A stretch of DNA of 64,000 bases from Segniliparus rugosus ATCC BAA-974 (GTDB lineage Bacteria > Actinomycetota > Actinomycetes > Mycobacteriales > Mycobacteriaceae), in NCBI RefSeq assembly GCF_000185725.2, contig NZ_KI391953.1, positions 1,852,750-1,916,749 of the forward strand, given 5' to 3'. Positions within the stretch are counted from its first letter, which is position 1; each line of letters opens with the position of its first letter. A program made the translations under genes and the position numbers. Below, piece after piece: positions 62,789 through 64,000 of this stretch. A model generated the notes under the pieces. It was not told where the DNA came from. It searched no databases and saw only the letters and a list, made by a program, of their open reading frames with translations.

Positions 62789-64000
62789 ACGATCTCGGGG
62801 CATGCAGCCCCTGCAGTATTTGACCGTGTTCGTGCTCTTCTTGGCCGGGCTGTACTCGCTCGTGCTCTTCACGGGCGACAAGAAGAAGATCCCGCACCTG
62901 GGCATCGACCTGCAGAGCGGCACCCGCGTGACGCTCACGGCGCGCACCCTGGACGGGAAAGACCCGGACCAGAACTCGCTCAAGCTCGCGAAAAACATCA
63001 TCGAGCAGCGGGTGAACGGACTCGGCGTCGCTGGTTCGGAAGTGCTCATCCAAGGCTCCAACCTGGTCATCACGGTGCCGGGCGAGGAAGGCTCGCAGGC
63101 GAAGACTTTGGGACAGACGGCGCGGCTGTACATCCGCCCGGTCGCGAAGGACCCGGTGAAGGGCGAGGCCATGGTCTGGAACAAGGAGACCGCCCCCGAC
63201 ATGTTCGCGCCGCCGCCGCCTCCGGCTCCGCCCGCGAACGGCGAGCAGGCCCCGCCGGCCGGAGAGCCCGCTCCCGCCGGCCAGGACGTCACGGAGGAGC
63301 AAGCCAAGGAGATCCAGCAGGCCCGCGCGATCCGGCAGTCGCCCGACGTGCTGGTGAAGGTGAGCCAGGAGGAGATCCAGAACATCAGGCTGATGATGCT
63401 CACCGACCCGGAGGGCACGGCGAAGCTGGTCGAGCAGAAGTTCGGCCCCTTGGACAAGGCGGTCAAGAGCCTGGACTGCTCGAAGCCGGACCCGCTGCGC
63501 GGCAACGACGACCCGAAGCTGCCCTTGGTCACCTGCTCGACGGACGGCAAGGAGAAGCTCGTCCTCGAGCCTTCGATCATCGACGGACAGGAGATCTCCG
63601 AGGCGGGCTCCCAGTTCGACAACCAGCGCGGCACGTGGAGCGTGAGCCTGTCGTTCAAGCCGCACGGCCAGGAGATCTGGTCGAAGTACACGGAGGGCCA
63701 CGTCGGCACGCAGACCGCGATCACCCTGGACTCCCGCGTGGTGAGCCACCCGGTGATCCAGGGCGTGATCAACGGCAGCACGCAGATCACCGGGGACTTC
63801 AGCGCGACGCAGGCCAGAGAGCTGGCGAACGTGCTGCGGTACGGCTCCCTGCCGCTCTCGTTCTCCTCGTCCGAGGCGCAGACCATTTCGGCCACGCTCG
63901 GCCTCGCCTCGCTGCGCGCGGGTTTGATCGCGGGCGTCGTCGGCCTGGTCCTCGTGCTCTTGTACTCGCTCTTCTACTACCGCGCGCTCGGCTTCCTCGC
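62781..64000 (+). CDS. secD: protein translocase subunit SecD (5' part)
   Basis: 406 codons are visible; the gene runs off the window. One N-terminal membrane segment (YLTVFVLFLAGLYSLVLF), GIDLQSGTRVTLTA at the start of the P1 domain, a Pro/Ala-rich insert (residues about 140-168), the periplasmic domain, then LRYGSLPLSFSSSEAQTISA and the start of the second membrane segment. SecD with SecF uses proton motive force to pull exported proteins through SecYEG. ATG with GGAGGA upstream, overlapping the SecD-like gene by 8 bases. Confidence 0.96.
   Translation, partial: MPRRSRGMQPLQYLTVFVLFLAGLYSLVLFTGDKKKIPHLGIDLQSGTRVTLTARTLDGKDPDQNSLKLAKNIIEQRVNGLGVAGSEVLIQGSNLVITVPGEEGSQAKTLGQTARLYIRPVAKDPVKGEAMVWNKETAPDMFAPPPPPAPPANGEQAPPAGEPAPAGQDVTEEQAKEIQQARAIRQSPDVLVKVSQEEIQNIRLMMLTDPEGTAKLVEQKFGPLDKAVKSLDCSKPDPLRGNDDPKLPLVTCSTDGKEKLVLEPSIIDGQEISEAGSQFDNQRGTWSVSLSFKPHGQEIWSKYTEGHVGTQTAITLDSRVVSHPVIQGVINGSTQITGDFSATQARELANVLRYGSLPLSFSSSEAQTISATLGLASLRAGLIAGVVGLVLVLLYSLFYYRALGFL

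Overview
The window is high-GC actinobacterial DNA of the mycobacterial order (Mycobacteriales). Supporting signs are: a methylglucose-lipopolysaccharide-type pair (GH57 enzyme plus methyltransferase) beside etfBA; a wax-ester synthase/DGAT gene; a dnaK-grpE-dnaJ-hspR operon with HAIR-like operators; MmpS-like and Mtb12-like secreted proteins; and ESX (type VII secretion) substrate families. Gene order follows blocks I know from Mycobacterium tuberculosis: Rv3028c-Rv3031, ansA-lspA-rluD-dnaE1, and pdxT-yebC-ruvCAB-yajC-secD. The intervening genes differ, which suggests a deep-branching relative. Segniliparus is my guess from memory and is not verified.

Layout. Positions 1-9.1 kb are chromosome: GH57 and methyltransferase (minus), etfB-etfA with a strong terminator, a GNAT acetyltransferase, an MHS-family transporter (minus), orphan ureG-ureD, two small exported proteins, ansA and tRNA-Asn(GTT). 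Positions 9,140-37,406 are an integrated element of about 28.2 kb bounded by a 48-bp direct repeat of the 3' part of tRNA-Asn. Positions 37.5-64 kb are chromosome again: a small secreted protein, lspA, rluD, dnaE1, a VOC protein, a ribokinase-like gene, an ABC-2 exporter, SDR plus WS/DGAT, a secreted propeller-like protein, the dnaK operon, an aldose epimerase, two small membrane proteins (one frameshifted), pdxT, yebC, ruvCAB (ruvB frameshifted in this sequence), a PPOX-type flavoprotein, yajC, a SecD-like exported paralogue and the start of secD.

The element looks like an actinomycete integrative and conjugative element (AICE). Its left part holds a tyrosine integrase, an XRE repressor divergent from a small excisionase-like protein, an NrdH-like redoxin, a primase-polymerase/AAA replication protein followed by 12 helically phased GCCGGAA heptamers (candidate iteron origin), a non-coding segment with a perfect 44-bp palindrome, a run of small membrane-protein genes, an FtsK-type DNA translocase and a RuvC-like nuclease. 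Its right part is a nearly continuous, translationally coupled minus-strand array from about 35.5 to 20.3 kb. This carries ESX-substrate-like genes (an EspC-like protein, an 798-aa WXG/TPR-region protein and a 437-aa glycine-rich PPE-like protein), several lipoproteins, a trypsin-like exported protease, an orotate phosphoribosyltransferase and many unknown genes. No ESX secretion machinery is in the window, so the proposed secretion of this cargo would have to use the host apparatus. At the right border are an XRE regulator and a membrane-anchored pentapeptide-repeat protein.
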